A stretch of DNA of 64,000 nucleotides from CAYWOS01 sp964459985 (GTDB lineage: Bacteria; Bacillota; Clostridia; Christensenellales; Aristaeellaceae), in assembly GCA_964459985.1 (NCBI GenBank), contig CAYWOS010000003.1, forward strand, positions 53,310-117,309, written 5' to 3'. The first letter of the stretch is position 1. Each line of letters begins with the position of its first letter. This document shows positions 17,298-25,013 of the stretch, one piece after another. Below the pieces are notes generated by a model. That model made no database searches, was not told the origin of the DNA, and saw nothing but the letters and a program-made list of their open reading frames with translations. A program made the translations under genes and the position numbers.

Positions 17298-18317
17298 ATG
17301 CGCGTGGTCACACTCGGGGAAATGATGATCCGGCTGATGCCCAAGGGCAACCTGCGGTTTGAACAGGCGACCGAATTCGAGGCGCATTACGGCGGCGACG
17401 AGTCCATTGTGGCGGTGTCGCTCGCCCGCTTCGGGCTGCAAAGCCGCTATGTCACCAAGCTGCCGAACAATCCGCTTGGTCAGATCGCGCTCAATAAGCT
17501 GCGCGAGCAGGGGGTCGAAACCGACTGCATCGTTCGCGGCGGCGAACGGCTGGGGCTGAACTTCTATGAAAACGGCGCGTCCGTCCGCCCCTCCAAGGTG
17601 GTCTATGACCGGGCGCATTCGGCGATATCGCAGGCCAAGCCCGAGGAATTCGACTTCGACGCGATTTTTCAGGACGCCGATTGGTTCCATGTCGCCGGCA
17701 TCACGCCCGCGATCAGCGATACGGCGGCGGCGCTGGTGCTTGAAGCCATGAAAGCCGCCAAGCAAAAGGGCGTGACGGTCAGCGTCGATCTCAATTACCG
17801 AAGCAAACTGTGGTCGCCCGAGAAAGCGCAAAGCGTGATGATCCCGCTTATGGCGTACACGGACGTGTGCATCGGCAACGAAGAGGACGCCGAGAAATGT
17901 CTGGGCTACAAGCCCGGCAATACCGACGTCGCCGGCGGCGCGCTTGATTTAGAGGGCTACAAAGCCATTTTCACCGGCATGAAGGAGCGTTTCGGCTTTC
18001 GCTGGATCGCCTCCACGCTGCGCGAGAGCCATTCCGCCTCCGACAACGGCTGGTCGGCGCTCCTGTACAACGGCAATCGCTTCTATCACACGCGCGCGTA
18101 CCAGATTCATCTGATCGACAGAGGCGGCGGCGGCGCTTCCTTCGCGGCGGGGTTGATTTATAGCCTGCTCAACGGTTTCGACATTGAAAAAGCGGGCGAG
18201 TTCGCCGTCGCCGCGTCGGCGCTCAAGCAAACCATCACGGGCGATTTCAATCTGGCGACGCTCGATGAAGTGACGCAATTAATGAACGGCGACGCCTCCG
18301 GGCGCGTCCAGCGATGA
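17298..18317 (+). CDS. KDG-kinase-like PfkB protein with altered active site
   Basis: 339 residues, the length of Firmicutes 2-keto-3-deoxygluconate kinases, and close to them throughout (RPSKVVYDRAHSAI, VSVDLNYRSKLWSPEKAQ, VCIGNEEDAEKCLGY, TLRESHSASDNGWSALLY). Two conserved positions are changed. In the C-terminal phosphate-anion-hole loop, normally GGGD with the catalytic base Asp, the sequence is RGGGGASF, placing Ala at residue 280. In the substrate-binding segment, normally GGGEANVAV, it reads GGDESIVAV, replacing the conserved Asn by Ile at 37. It may therefore be a pseudoenzyme, a sensor, or a kinase with unusual chemistry. It stays in frame without stops and lies 24 bp after the aldolase gene. 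Confidence 0.85.
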   Translation: MRVVTLGEMMIRLMPKGNLRFEQATEFEAHYGGDESIVAVSLARFGLQSRYVTKLPNNPLGQIALNKLREQGVETDCIVRGGERLGLNFYENGASVRPSKVVYDRAHSAISQAKPEEFDFDAIFQDADWFHVAGITPAISDTAAALVLEAMKAAKQKGVTVSVDLNYRSKLWSPEKAQSVMIPLMAYTDVCIGNEEDAEKCLGYKPGNTDVAGGALDLEGYKAIFTGMKERFGFRWIASTLRESHSASDNGWSALLYNGNRFYHTRAYQIHLIDRGGGGASFAAGLIYSLLNGFDIEKAGEFAVAASALKQTITGDFNLATLDEVTQLMNGDASGRVQR

Positions 18318-18328
18318 AGGGAGACGCT

Positions 18329-18784
18329 ATGATTATCGATCACATTGACAATAGGGCATTCTACGCGGGGCTCGGCGCGGATTTCATAAACGCGCTGGAT
18401 TTCTTTTCCACGGTCGGCGATACGCCGTTTGACAAGGCGGATATACGTCTGCCGGACGCCGACGTGCTCGTCAAAGCGCGCCCGATGACGACCAAACCGA
18501 TCTCCGCGTGCGCGTTTGAAGCGCATCACGAATACGCCGACATCCACTTCGTCGCGTACGGCGAGGAGCGCATCGGTTACGCGAACATGAAAACAATGCG
18601 TGAAATCGCTTACGACGCCGACAAGGACGCGGCGGCGGTCGAGGGCGGGGGCGACACGGCGCTTTTGACGCGCGGGTACTTTATGATTACCTTCCCTCAG
18701 GACGCGCACATGCCGTGCATCGCGCCGGGCGCGCCCGCGCCGCTTGGTAAAATGATCGCCAAAATCAGGATGAAAAACAAGTGA
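18329..18784 (+). CDS. YhcH/YjgK/YiaL (DUF386) family protein
   Basis: 151 residues from the ATG at 18329, preceded by AGGGAG; the in-frame ATG at 18314 lies within the kinase end. Family motifs are FEAHHEYADIHFVAYGEERIGYA, with the metal-binding His/Glu residues, and YFMITFPQDAHMPCIAPG. These cupin-like metal proteins include TabA, NanQ (anomerase of sialic acid) and YiaL (ascorbate/gulonate operon). A helper role on the pathway sugar acid, such as anomerisation, is inferred. It lies between the KDG-kinase-like and KDPG-aldolase-like genes. Confidence 0.88.
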   Translation: MIIDHIDNRAFYAGLGADFINALDFFSTVGDTPFDKADIRLPDADVLVKARPMTTKPISACAFEAHHEYADIHFVAYGEERIGYANMKTMREIAYDADKDAAAVEGGGDTALLTRGYFMITFPQDAHMPCIAPGAPAPLGKMIAKIRMKNK

Positions 18785-18799
18785 ACGGAGATGCGAACG

Positions 18800-19480
18800 A
18801 TGAGAAAGCCCGGTCAAAGCCTGAAAGAGTACGTCATTGAGCAGACCAAAACCACGGGCATCCTGCCCTGTATCAAGCTCCACAAAAAGGACGACTACAT
18901 CGCCTACGCGCAGGCCATGTACGACGGCGGCGCGCGCGTCGTCGAGGTCACCATGACCACGCCGGGCGTGCTGGAAGCCGTCGAAGCGATCTCGGCGCAT
19001 TTCGGCGACGAGCTGCTCGTGGCGGCGGGAACGGTGCTCGATCCCGTGTCCGCCCGCGAGGTCATCCTGCACGGCGGCAGCGTGATCGTCAATCCCTGCG
19101 TGATCGACGATGTAATCGACGTGGCGAGTCGCTACAACGTGCCCGTTTTCTCCGGCGCGTTCACGGCGACCGAGGTGTTCACAGCCATGCGCAGGGGCGC
19201 GGCGATGGTCAAAATCTTCCCCGGCGCGCTGGGCGGTCCCAAGTACATGACCAACCTCAAAATGGTGTTCCCCGAGGTCAATCTGATCCCCTCGGGCGGC
19301 GTCACGCCAGACAACGCCGCCGAGTTCATTCGCTGCGGCGCGTGCGCCGTATCGGGCGCAAGGACGTTCATGGATTTTGAGAAAATCGAGCGCGAAGGGC
19401 TGATCTCCGTGACCCGTCAGGTGCGGAAGTTCATCGATATCATCGCCGAGGCGAAGAAAAACGTGCCGATCATCCCGTAA
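18800..19480 (+). CDS. eda: KDPG/KHG aldolase (Eda family)
   Basis: 226 residues. Start at 18800 is preferred over 18791 because the CGGAG ribosome site ends at 18790. The Eda signatures are GILPCIKLHKKDDYIAYAQAM, ARVVEVTMTTPGVLEAV with the catalytic Glu, AAGTVLDP, and MVKIFPGALGGPKYMTNLK with the Schiff-base Lys. It splits 2-keto-3-deoxy-6-phosphogluconate (or a relative) into pyruvate and an aldehyde. Since the neighbouring KDG-kinase-like protein lacks its catalytic Asp, the real substrate may be non-phosphorylated or phosphorylated by another kinase. It is slightly longer than Escherichia coli Eda (about 213). Confidence 0.88.
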   Translation: MRKPGQSLKEYVIEQTKTTGILPCIKLHKKDDYIAYAQAMYDGGARVVEVTMTTPGVLEAVEAISAHFGDELLVAAGTVLDPVSAREVILHGGSVIVNPCVIDDVIDVASRYNVPVFSGAFTATEVFTAMRRGAAMVKIFPGALGGPKYMTNLKMVFPEVNLIPSGGVTPDNAAEFIRCGACAVSGARTFMDFEKIEREGLISVTRQVRKFIDIIAEAKKNVPIIP

Positions 19481-19507
19481 AACAGTCAAGAGAAAGGGAA
19501 CAAACGC

Positions 19508-20554
19508 GTGATGAAAGCGTTGATGGCAATCGGACCGGGCAGGGGCGCGATCACCGATCTCGCCGTGCCGTCGGTTTCAGACGATCAGGTGCTCGTTAAG
19601 GTCGCGTACTGCGGCATATGCGGGACCGATTATGATTTATTCTCGGGCAGAAGCGGGTTCATCGCGGACGGACAGGCGACGTACCCCATCCGTTTGGGGC
19701 ACGAATGGTCGGGTCGGGTCGCCGCCGTGGGCGAAAACGTCAAAAAATTCCGCGTGGGCGACCGCGTGGTGGGCGACAACTACATCAGCTGCGGGCTTTG
19801 CGAAGCGTGCGGGCGGAAGGATTACAACCACTGCACGGGTCGGCGTCACGTCGGCACGATCAATCCCTGCTGGCCGGGCGCGTTCGCCGAATACTACGTC
19901 GCCCCCGAGCGGCACGTCTACCCCGTCGCCGATCACGTGCCCCTGATCGAGGCGGCGCTGTGCGAGCCGTTATCCATCGCGTACGGCGGCGTCAGGAAAA
20001 TGCAAATCCGTAAGGGCACGGTGACGGCGGTGATCGGCACGGGATCGATCGCCATGAGCGCGGCGGCGCTCGCGGTCATGCGCGGCGGCGAGGTGTACGT
20101 GATCGGCAGAAACGCGCAAAAACTCGGCGTGGCGCAAAAGCTCGGCATTCGCGGCGTCGTGAACTCGCAAAGCGGCGATGTCCGCGAGCAATTGCTCTCG
20201 CTGACGGGCGGGAGAGAGGCGGAATGCGTGCTTGAGTGCTCGGGCGCGGACGAAATGGCGGCGCAGACCGTGCGCCTTGCCGCGCAGAAAGCCGTCGTCG
20301 CCATGATCGGCTTTTACGGCGCGGCGCCCGTGCCGTTCAACGTGAACGAGCTGGTCGCCAAGGAGATCACCATGATCGGCATCATGGGCGAATACGGTAA
20401 TCTGGAAGCCGTATCCAAGATCATGGCGGACAACGATCTGCGCCTCAAAGAGATCGTCACGGGCGTCGTGCCGTTCGCCGACTGCGTGCCGGCGTTCACG
20501 CCCTCCGATCCCCGGCGGGTCATCAAAACGATGGTGGAAATCACCAAGGAGTAA
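19508..20554 (+). CDS. Zinc-dependent medium-chain alcohol/sugar dehydrogenase
   Basis: 348 residues. GTG at 19508 fits the AAAGGG spacing best; the following ATG at 19511 is equally possible. Catalytic-zinc ligands lie in VAYCGICGTDY and RLGHEWSGRVAAVG, and the structural-zinc lobe is CGLCEACGRKDYNHC. The Rossmann stretch is TAVIGTGSIAMSAAALA. The overall pattern is that of sorbitol/threonine dehydrogenase-like enzymes oxidising a secondary alcohol of a sugar or sugar acid with NAD(P). The operon contains a lactonase-like gene (UlaG family) and a mutarotase, so oxidation of a sugar to an acid or of an aldonate to a ketoacid is plausible. Confidence 0.88.
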   Translation: MMKALMAIGPGRGAITDLAVPSVSDDQVLVKVAYCGICGTDYDLFSGRSGFIADGQATYPIRLGHEWSGRVAAVGENVKKFRVGDRVVGDNYISCGLCEACGRKDYNHCTGRRHVGTINPCWPGAFAEYYVAPERHVYPVADHVPLIEAALCEPLSIAYGGVRKMQIRKGTVTAVIGTGSIAMSAAALAVMRGGEVYVIGRNAQKLGVAQKLGIRGVVNSQSGDVREQLLSLTGGREAECVLECSGADEMAAQTVRLAAQKAVVAMIGFYGAAPVPFNVNELVAKEITMIGIMGEYGNLEAVSKIMADNDLRLKEIVTGVVPFADCVPAFTPSDPRRVIKTMVEITKE

Positions 20555-20557
20555 ACG

Positions 20558-21559
20558 ATGAGAACAGCGATACTGGGCAGGCAGAATCCGCGTTCCTTTC
20601 GGGAAATCATGAAAAGGAACATCGAAAACGCCGGCTTTGAAGCGGACATCGTCGATATGGAAACGCGCACATTCCTCGATTTCGCCGATCGGCTCAAGGA
20701 CTACGACGCGATCATCACCTGCGGAGAGAAAGCGCCCGCGCCCGCCATCCGCACGCTGGCGCAAGGCAGGGTAAAGCTCTTGTCGCGCTGGGGCGTCGGT
20801 ACGGAAGAAATCGATCTGGCCGAGGCGACCGCGCGCGGCATCGCCGTGTGCAACGCGCCCAACTCGCTCTCCACCGCCGTGGCGGAATGCGCCGTGGGCA
20901 TGATGATCTGCCTGCTCCGCGATCTGCCCGCGCGCGACGCCGCCGTCCGCGAGAACGATTGGTCGTGGTTCTTCGAGGGCATTCTGTCGCATCAGCTCGA
21001 GGGAAAGACGGTCGGGCTGGTCGGGTTCGGCAATATCGCCAAGGCGCTCGCCAAGATGCTCGCCGGCTTCGACTGCCGCGTGATCGCCTGCGACAAGTAC
21101 GCCTGGGACGACGCCGCCGCGCGCAGATTCGGCGTTACGCGGACGACCCTCGAAGAGATCGTCGATACTTCGGATGTCGTGAGCCTTCACTACGCCTCGA
21201 CGCCCGAAACGGAAAACATGGTCAATCGCGATTTCCTCCGGCGCATGAAGCGCGGCGCCATCCTCATCAACACGGCGCGCGGCGCGCTGGTGGACGAGGA
21301 CGCGCTCGTATGGGCGCTTAAAAACGGCGAGATCAAAGCGGCGGGACTGGACGTATTCAAAAAGGAACCGCCCGACAGGGATTGCGAACTGCTCCGCCTG
21401 CCCAACGTCATGCTCCTGCCGCACTCGGGCGCGGGGTCGTACGAATGCCTTGAGAAATCCTCGGCGCTCGCCTCGCGCAACGTGATCGATTTTCTGCGCG
21501 GCGCGCCCGTTCCCTCCCTTTTGAACCCCGCCTACGGCGAGCATAGAAGGACGGTTTGA
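20558..21559 (+). CDS. D-2-hydroxyacid dehydrogenase family protein (SerA-like)
   Basis: 333 residues, starting three bases after the previous stop. The NAD-binding motif is TVGLVGFGNIAKALAKML, and the catalytic triad is readable as Arg in NTARGALVDED, Glu in DVFKKEPP and His in LLPHSGAGSYE. No ACT or allosteric serine-binding domain follows, so this is a catabolic hydroxyacid dehydrogenase rather than full biosynthetic SerA. It likely interconverts a 2-ketoacid and a D-2-hydroxyacid in the sugar-acid route. Tightly packed between the alcohol dehydrogenase and mutarotase genes. Confidence 0.87.
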   Translation: MRTAILGRQNPRSFREIMKRNIENAGFEADIVDMETRTFLDFADRLKDYDAIITCGEKAPAPAIRTLAQGRVKLLSRWGVGTEEIDLAEATARGIAVCNAPNSLSTAVAECAVGMMICLLRDLPARDAAVRENDWSWFFEGILSHQLEGKTVGLVGFGNIAKALAKMLAGFDCRVIACDKYAWDDAAARRFGVTRTTLEEIVDTSDVVSLHYASTPETENMVNRDFLRRMKRGAILINTARGALVDEDALVWALKNGEIKAAGLDVFKKEPPDRDCELLRLPNVMLLPHSGAGSYECLEKSSALASRNVIDFLRGAPVPSLLNPAYGEHRRTV

Positions 21560-22426
21560 ATGATTTTTCGCACGACGTATAAAGACCGTCCGGCAATCGG
21601 CGTAAGGGGAGCCAGATTGACCGCGCTGTTCCTGTCCGAGGACGGCGGAAAAATCGCGTCGCTGACCGACGGGACGCGGGAGTATCTGGCGCAGGCGCCG
21701 GGACATATGTACAACCGCCTCGCGCCGGACGGCGAGTACACGGCGAGCGAGTGCAGCGGATTTGACGATCTGTTTCCCACGATCGATCGCTGCGTGCAAA
21801 ACGGCGTCGTTTACCCCGATCACGGCGAAGCATGCCGCCGTCCCATGCGCGCGGAGATCCTAAACGACCGCCTTTCCCTGTCGTTTGCATCCGGCATCCT
21901 GCCCGTCCGTTTCCGCAAAACGGCGTCCGTGCGGGCGGACGGCGCGATTGCCGTTCTGTATGACATTGTAAACGACGGCGGGGAGGACGCGCCCTTTCTG
22001 TGGGCGGCGCACTGTATGCTCGCCGCCGATCCGGACGCCGAGATCACGCATCCCTACCCGCCCGACGCGCCGATCAAAACGATGTTCGGGCGGCAGCTCT
22101 CCCGCGTCAAAACCGAGCCTTTTTCTCTCGAGGGCGAGAGCTACAAGTATTACTTCGCCGACGCCGCCGAAAAAGGGTACTGCGGGTATCGCTTCCGCGA
22201 CGGCAAGACGCTCATGCTGCGCTATCCCCCGCAAATTATCCGATACCTCGGCGTGTGGATCAACAACGGCGCGTTCAAGGGCATGTACAACATCGCGCTC
22301 GAGCCGTGCACGGCGCCCCTGGACACCCCCGAAGCCGCGCGCCGCGCCGGATGCGAATGCCGCCTGAAAGCGCATGACCGCGTGCGCTTTGAACTATCGA
22401 TCGATCTTGAGGAGGGAGAAGAATGA
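21560..22426 (+). CDS. Aldose 1-epimerase (galactose mutarotase-like) protein
   Basis: 288 residues; its ATG abuts the preceding stop. It has the mutarotase sandwich pattern: ECSGFDDLFPTID at the start, VVYPDHGEACRRP with the first active-site His, FLWAAHCMLAADPDAEI with the second His, and a C-terminal YLGVWINNGAFKGMYNIALEP containing the candidate catalytic Glu. It probably equilibrates anomers of the operon's sugar substrate before oxidation or isomerisation. An ATGA overlap links it to the UlaG-like gene. Confidence 0.82.
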   Translation: MIFRTTYKDRPAIGVRGARLTALFLSEDGGKIASLTDGTREYLAQAPGHMYNRLAPDGEYTASECSGFDDLFPTIDRCVQNGVVYPDHGEACRRPMRAEILNDRLSLSFASGILPVRFRKTASVRADGAIAVLYDIVNDGGEDAPFLWAAHCMLAADPDAEITHPYPPDAPIKTMFGRQLSRVKTEPFSLEGESYKYYFADAAEKGYCGYRFRDGKTLMLRYPPQIIRYLGVWINNGAFKGMYNIALEPCTAPLDTPEAARRAGCECRLKAHDRVRFELSIDLEEGEE

Positions 22427-23193
22427 CGCAAACGGCGGAGGCGATTGCGTCGCTGCGCGTGCGGGACGGCGAATTGGGCGTCGTCTTTATGGGACAGGCC
22501 GGGTTCATTCTCAAATCGCCCTCGGGGCAAATAATGGGCGTCGATCTGTACCTGTCTAACTGCTGCGAACGATATTTCGGCTTCAAGCGTCTGATGCCGT
22601 ATCTGCTCGCGCCCGAGGAGCTCGCGCTTCATTTTCTGCTGGCTTCCCACGCGCATTACGATCATTTCGATCCCGACAGCGTGCCCGCGCTGCTGGCAAG
22701 CGGGAACACGCGGCTCCTGATCGCGCGGGACTGCGTCGCGGAATGCGAACGGCTCGGCATCCGGGAAAACCGTTATGCCGTGCTGACAGAGGGGCAGCGC
22801 GTCGAAGCGGGCGATTTCACCATTCTGCCCATCCCCTGCGATCACGGGCGGGACACGCCGGACGCGCTCGGATTCCTGATTGCCTGCGGCGGACGCCGCT
22901 TCTGTCTGGCGGGCGACACCTGCCTGCGAAGGGACTACGCCCACGCGATGGCGGACATGCGCATTGATTTCTGCGCCGCGCCCATCAACGGCGCGTTCGG
23001 CAACATGGACGCGCGCGACGCGGCGGAGTTTTTCGGCATCGTTCGCCCCCGCGTGTGCATGCCCTGCCACTACTGGAACTTCGCGCGGCATTTGGGCGAT
23101 CCCAACGCCTTTATCGAGGCGATGGACGCGCTGCCCGACCGTCCCGATACGCTGCTTATGCGCCCGGGAGAGGCCTATATCATCGGAAACTGA
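22423..23193 (+). CDS. Metallo-beta-lactamase-fold hydrolase, UlaG-like
   Basis: 256 residues. The metal motif ASHAHYDHFDPDSVPAL corresponds to the HxHxDH signature, further ligands lie in PCDHGRDTPDA and LAGDTCLRRDY, and MPCHYWNFARH near the C-terminus supplies the final His as in the UlaG (L-ascorbate-6-phosphate lactonase) branch. A lactonase or phosphodiesterase-type hydrolysis is expected. In company with a class II aldolase/UlaF-like gene and YiaL-like gene this recalls ascorbate- or gulonate-type pathways, although no ascorbate PTS is present. Substrate remains open. Confidence 0.82.
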   Translation: MTQTAEAIASLRVRDGELGVVFMGQAGFILKSPSGQIMGVDLYLSNCCERYFGFKRLMPYLLAPEELALHFLLASHAHYDHFDPDSVPALLASGNTRLLIARDCVAECERLGIRENRYAVLTEGQRVEAGDFTILPIPCDHGRDTPDALGFLIACGGRRFCLAGDTCLRRDYAHAMADMRIDFCAAPINGAFGNMDARDAAEFFGIVRPRVCMPCHYWNFARHLGDPNAFIEAMDALPDRPDTLLMRPGEAYIIGN

Positions 23194-23253
23194 TGCGTTC
23201 CGTTCGTTTTTGAGACGGTTCGCACGGAAATATGACAAGGGAGGACACAATCC

Positions 23254-24942
23254 ATGAGGAACAAGGGAACTCGGCTCGCCGTCGTCGCGGCGCTGGCGCT
23301 CTGCCTGCTCGCCGCGCTTGGTACGGCCTGCGCCGAAAAAGTCGCCTTCGAGGACTGGAGCAACGTCGGAACCAGCGAATGGCAGGAGGTCGGCGGCGTA
23401 TACTCGCCCACATCGATGTCGCAGCACGCCTATCTCCGGCTGGACCAAGCGCTCGGCGACGACTACACCATCGATTTTGACTTCAAGAAGGAAGACGCCG
23501 GTTTCAACAACGTCTTCATCGGCTTTGGCATCCGGGAAGGCGACGCCAACCTGACGCAGAGCGGCTACGCGATCAACCTGATCGCCGGATTCGCGCGCGT
23601 GATGCGGTATGAAAACTACGGCGTACTGTTTGGCAATCATTACGACGGCGACATCAACATGAACGCCTTCCACGACTGGACGCATTTCCAAATTGCCTGT
23701 ACCGAAGGCAAGAATTACACCATTACCTTTAATGACGGAACAGACAGGAAAATCGAGTTCACCGACGAAACCTTTCCCGGCGGGCATCTCGTGATCGCCG
23801 CCTACGGCAGCACGCCCTGCAGCTATAAAGACATCGTCGTGACCACGTCGGAACCGCGCCCGATCGTGGGATATCTTGACAACACGGTCTGCGTCGCGGG
23901 CGCGGCGTTCCGCGATCAGGAGAACCCGCTGACGGACAAATGGTACACCTGTCTCCCCCTTGATCTGTCCGCGGACGGGCAATACACCTTCCCCCTCGTG
24001 GGCGGCAACTGCTATATCGTCGGCGAAGTCACGGTGAACGTCGGCGGCGGTCTTGTGAAAACCACCTATAAGTATTACAACAAGAAAAGCGGCGGCTACG
24101 ACACCGAGGATCTGTCGCAATACCTGAACTTCTTCGGCGATTACGCCGCCGTCACGGCGGCTGATCTCGAGAATCTCGGCGAAAGCCCCTTTTCGTTTGA
24201 CAAAGTGTATTCGATCGCGGACGATCTGGACGGCGATACGGAAGTGCTGCTGTTCATCGTGAACCGCGCCAACTTCTGGGACGCCAACCGCAGCATCGGC
24301 CGCTACTACCGCGACGAATTCAAGGCGTCCCTCGACGCCGCGCAAAACAACCTGCTCGCCATGAGTCAGGACGGTCACGTGATCGATCTTCCCGTCGGCG
24401 TCGATCCCTCCGCGATCAAGGGTTCGGGGCAGTTCTCCTTCTCGGATTGGAGCAACGTGGGCACGAGCGAATGGGAGGAGTTCAACGGCACGTATTCCGC
24501 CAAGGAAATGTCGCAGCACGCCTACCTGCGGTTGGACGAACCGCTCGGCGACAACTACGCCATCGATTTTGACTTCAAGAAGGAAGACGCCGGCTTCAAC
24601 AACGTGTTCATCGGCTTCGGCATCAAAGAGGGCGACGCCAATCTGACGGAAAGCGGCTATTCGCTCAACCTGATCGCCGGATTCGCCCGCGTCATGCGGT
24701 ACGAAAACTACAACGTGCTGTTCGGCAATCACTACGACGGCGATATCAACATGAACGCCTTCCACGACTGGACGCACATCCAAATCTCCTGCGAGAACGG
24801 CAGGGACTACGCCATTACCTTCAATGACGGACAGGAGCGGGTCATCCGCTTCACCGACGACACCTTCCCGGGCGGCCGCTTTGTGATTTCGGCCTACGGC
24901 GGCACTCCCTGCTACTACAAAAACGTGCAGATCACGCAATAA
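23254..24942 (+). CDS. Secreted protein with two near-identical lectin-like domains
   Basis: 562 residues; start at 23254 with GGGAGG. The signal peptide is MRNKGTRLAVVAALALCLLA. Residues ~28-205 and ~394-562 are close copies of one beta-rich domain: both contain DWSNVGTSEW, FDFKKEDAGFNNVFIGFGI, LIAGFARVMRYENY and NHYDGDINMNAFHDWTH. The domain resembles the DUF1080/LamG type of concanavalin-like jelly roll, with no clear catalytic residues. A different ~190-residue region with the segment PLVGGNCYIVGEVTVNVGGG joins the copies. A binding role for a polysaccharide is inferred. The next gene has three more relatives of the domain. A terminator-free hairpin follows. Confidence 0.85.
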   Translation: MRNKGTRLAVVAALALCLLAALGTACAEKVAFEDWSNVGTSEWQEVGGVYSPTSMSQHAYLRLDQALGDDYTIDFDFKKEDAGFNNVFIGFGIREGDANLTQSGYAINLIAGFARVMRYENYGVLFGNHYDGDINMNAFHDWTHFQIACTEGKNYTITFNDGTDRKIEFTDETFPGGHLVIAAYGSTPCSYKDIVVTTSEPRPIVGYLDNTVCVAGAAFRDQENPLTDKWYTCLPLDLSADGQYTFPLVGGNCYIVGEVTVNVGGGLVKTTYKYYNKKSGGYDTEDLSQYLNFFGDYAAVTAADLENLGESPFSFDKVYSIADDLDGDTEVLLFIVNRANFWDANRSIGRYYRDEFKASLDAAQNNLLAMSQDGHVIDLPVGVDPSAIKGSGQFSFSDWSNVGTSEWEEFNGTYSAKEMSQHAYLRLDEPLGDNYAIDFDFKKEDAGFNNVFIGFGIKEGDANLTESGYSLNLIAGFARVMRYENYNVLFGNHYDGDINMNAFHDWTHIQISCENGRDYAITFNDGQERVIRFTDDTFPGGRFVISAYGGTPCYYKNVQITQ

Positions 24943-24947
24943 TCGCC

Positions 24948-24983
24948 CGCCGTCCGGGGAGGAACGCTTCCTCCCCGGCGGCG
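24948..24983 (+). other. Intercistronic hairpin after lectin-like gene 1
   Basis: CCGGGGAGGAA (24954-24964) pairs perfectly with TTCCTCCCCGG (24968-24978) around a CGC loop. CGCCG/CGGCG extends the stem past a bulged T at 24953. There is no T-tract, so it looks like an mRNA-stabilising or partial-attenuation element inside the operon rather than a terminator. Confidence 0.7.
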
Positions 24984-25013
24984 CAAAAGTACATGGATTG
25001 TGGGAGGAAACAC

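Noticed and set aside
22222..24939. 905-codon open frame on the minus strand
   Set aside because: Antisense to the mutarotase, UlaG-like and lectin-like genes; its repeated look only mirrors the duplicated domains of the true gene.
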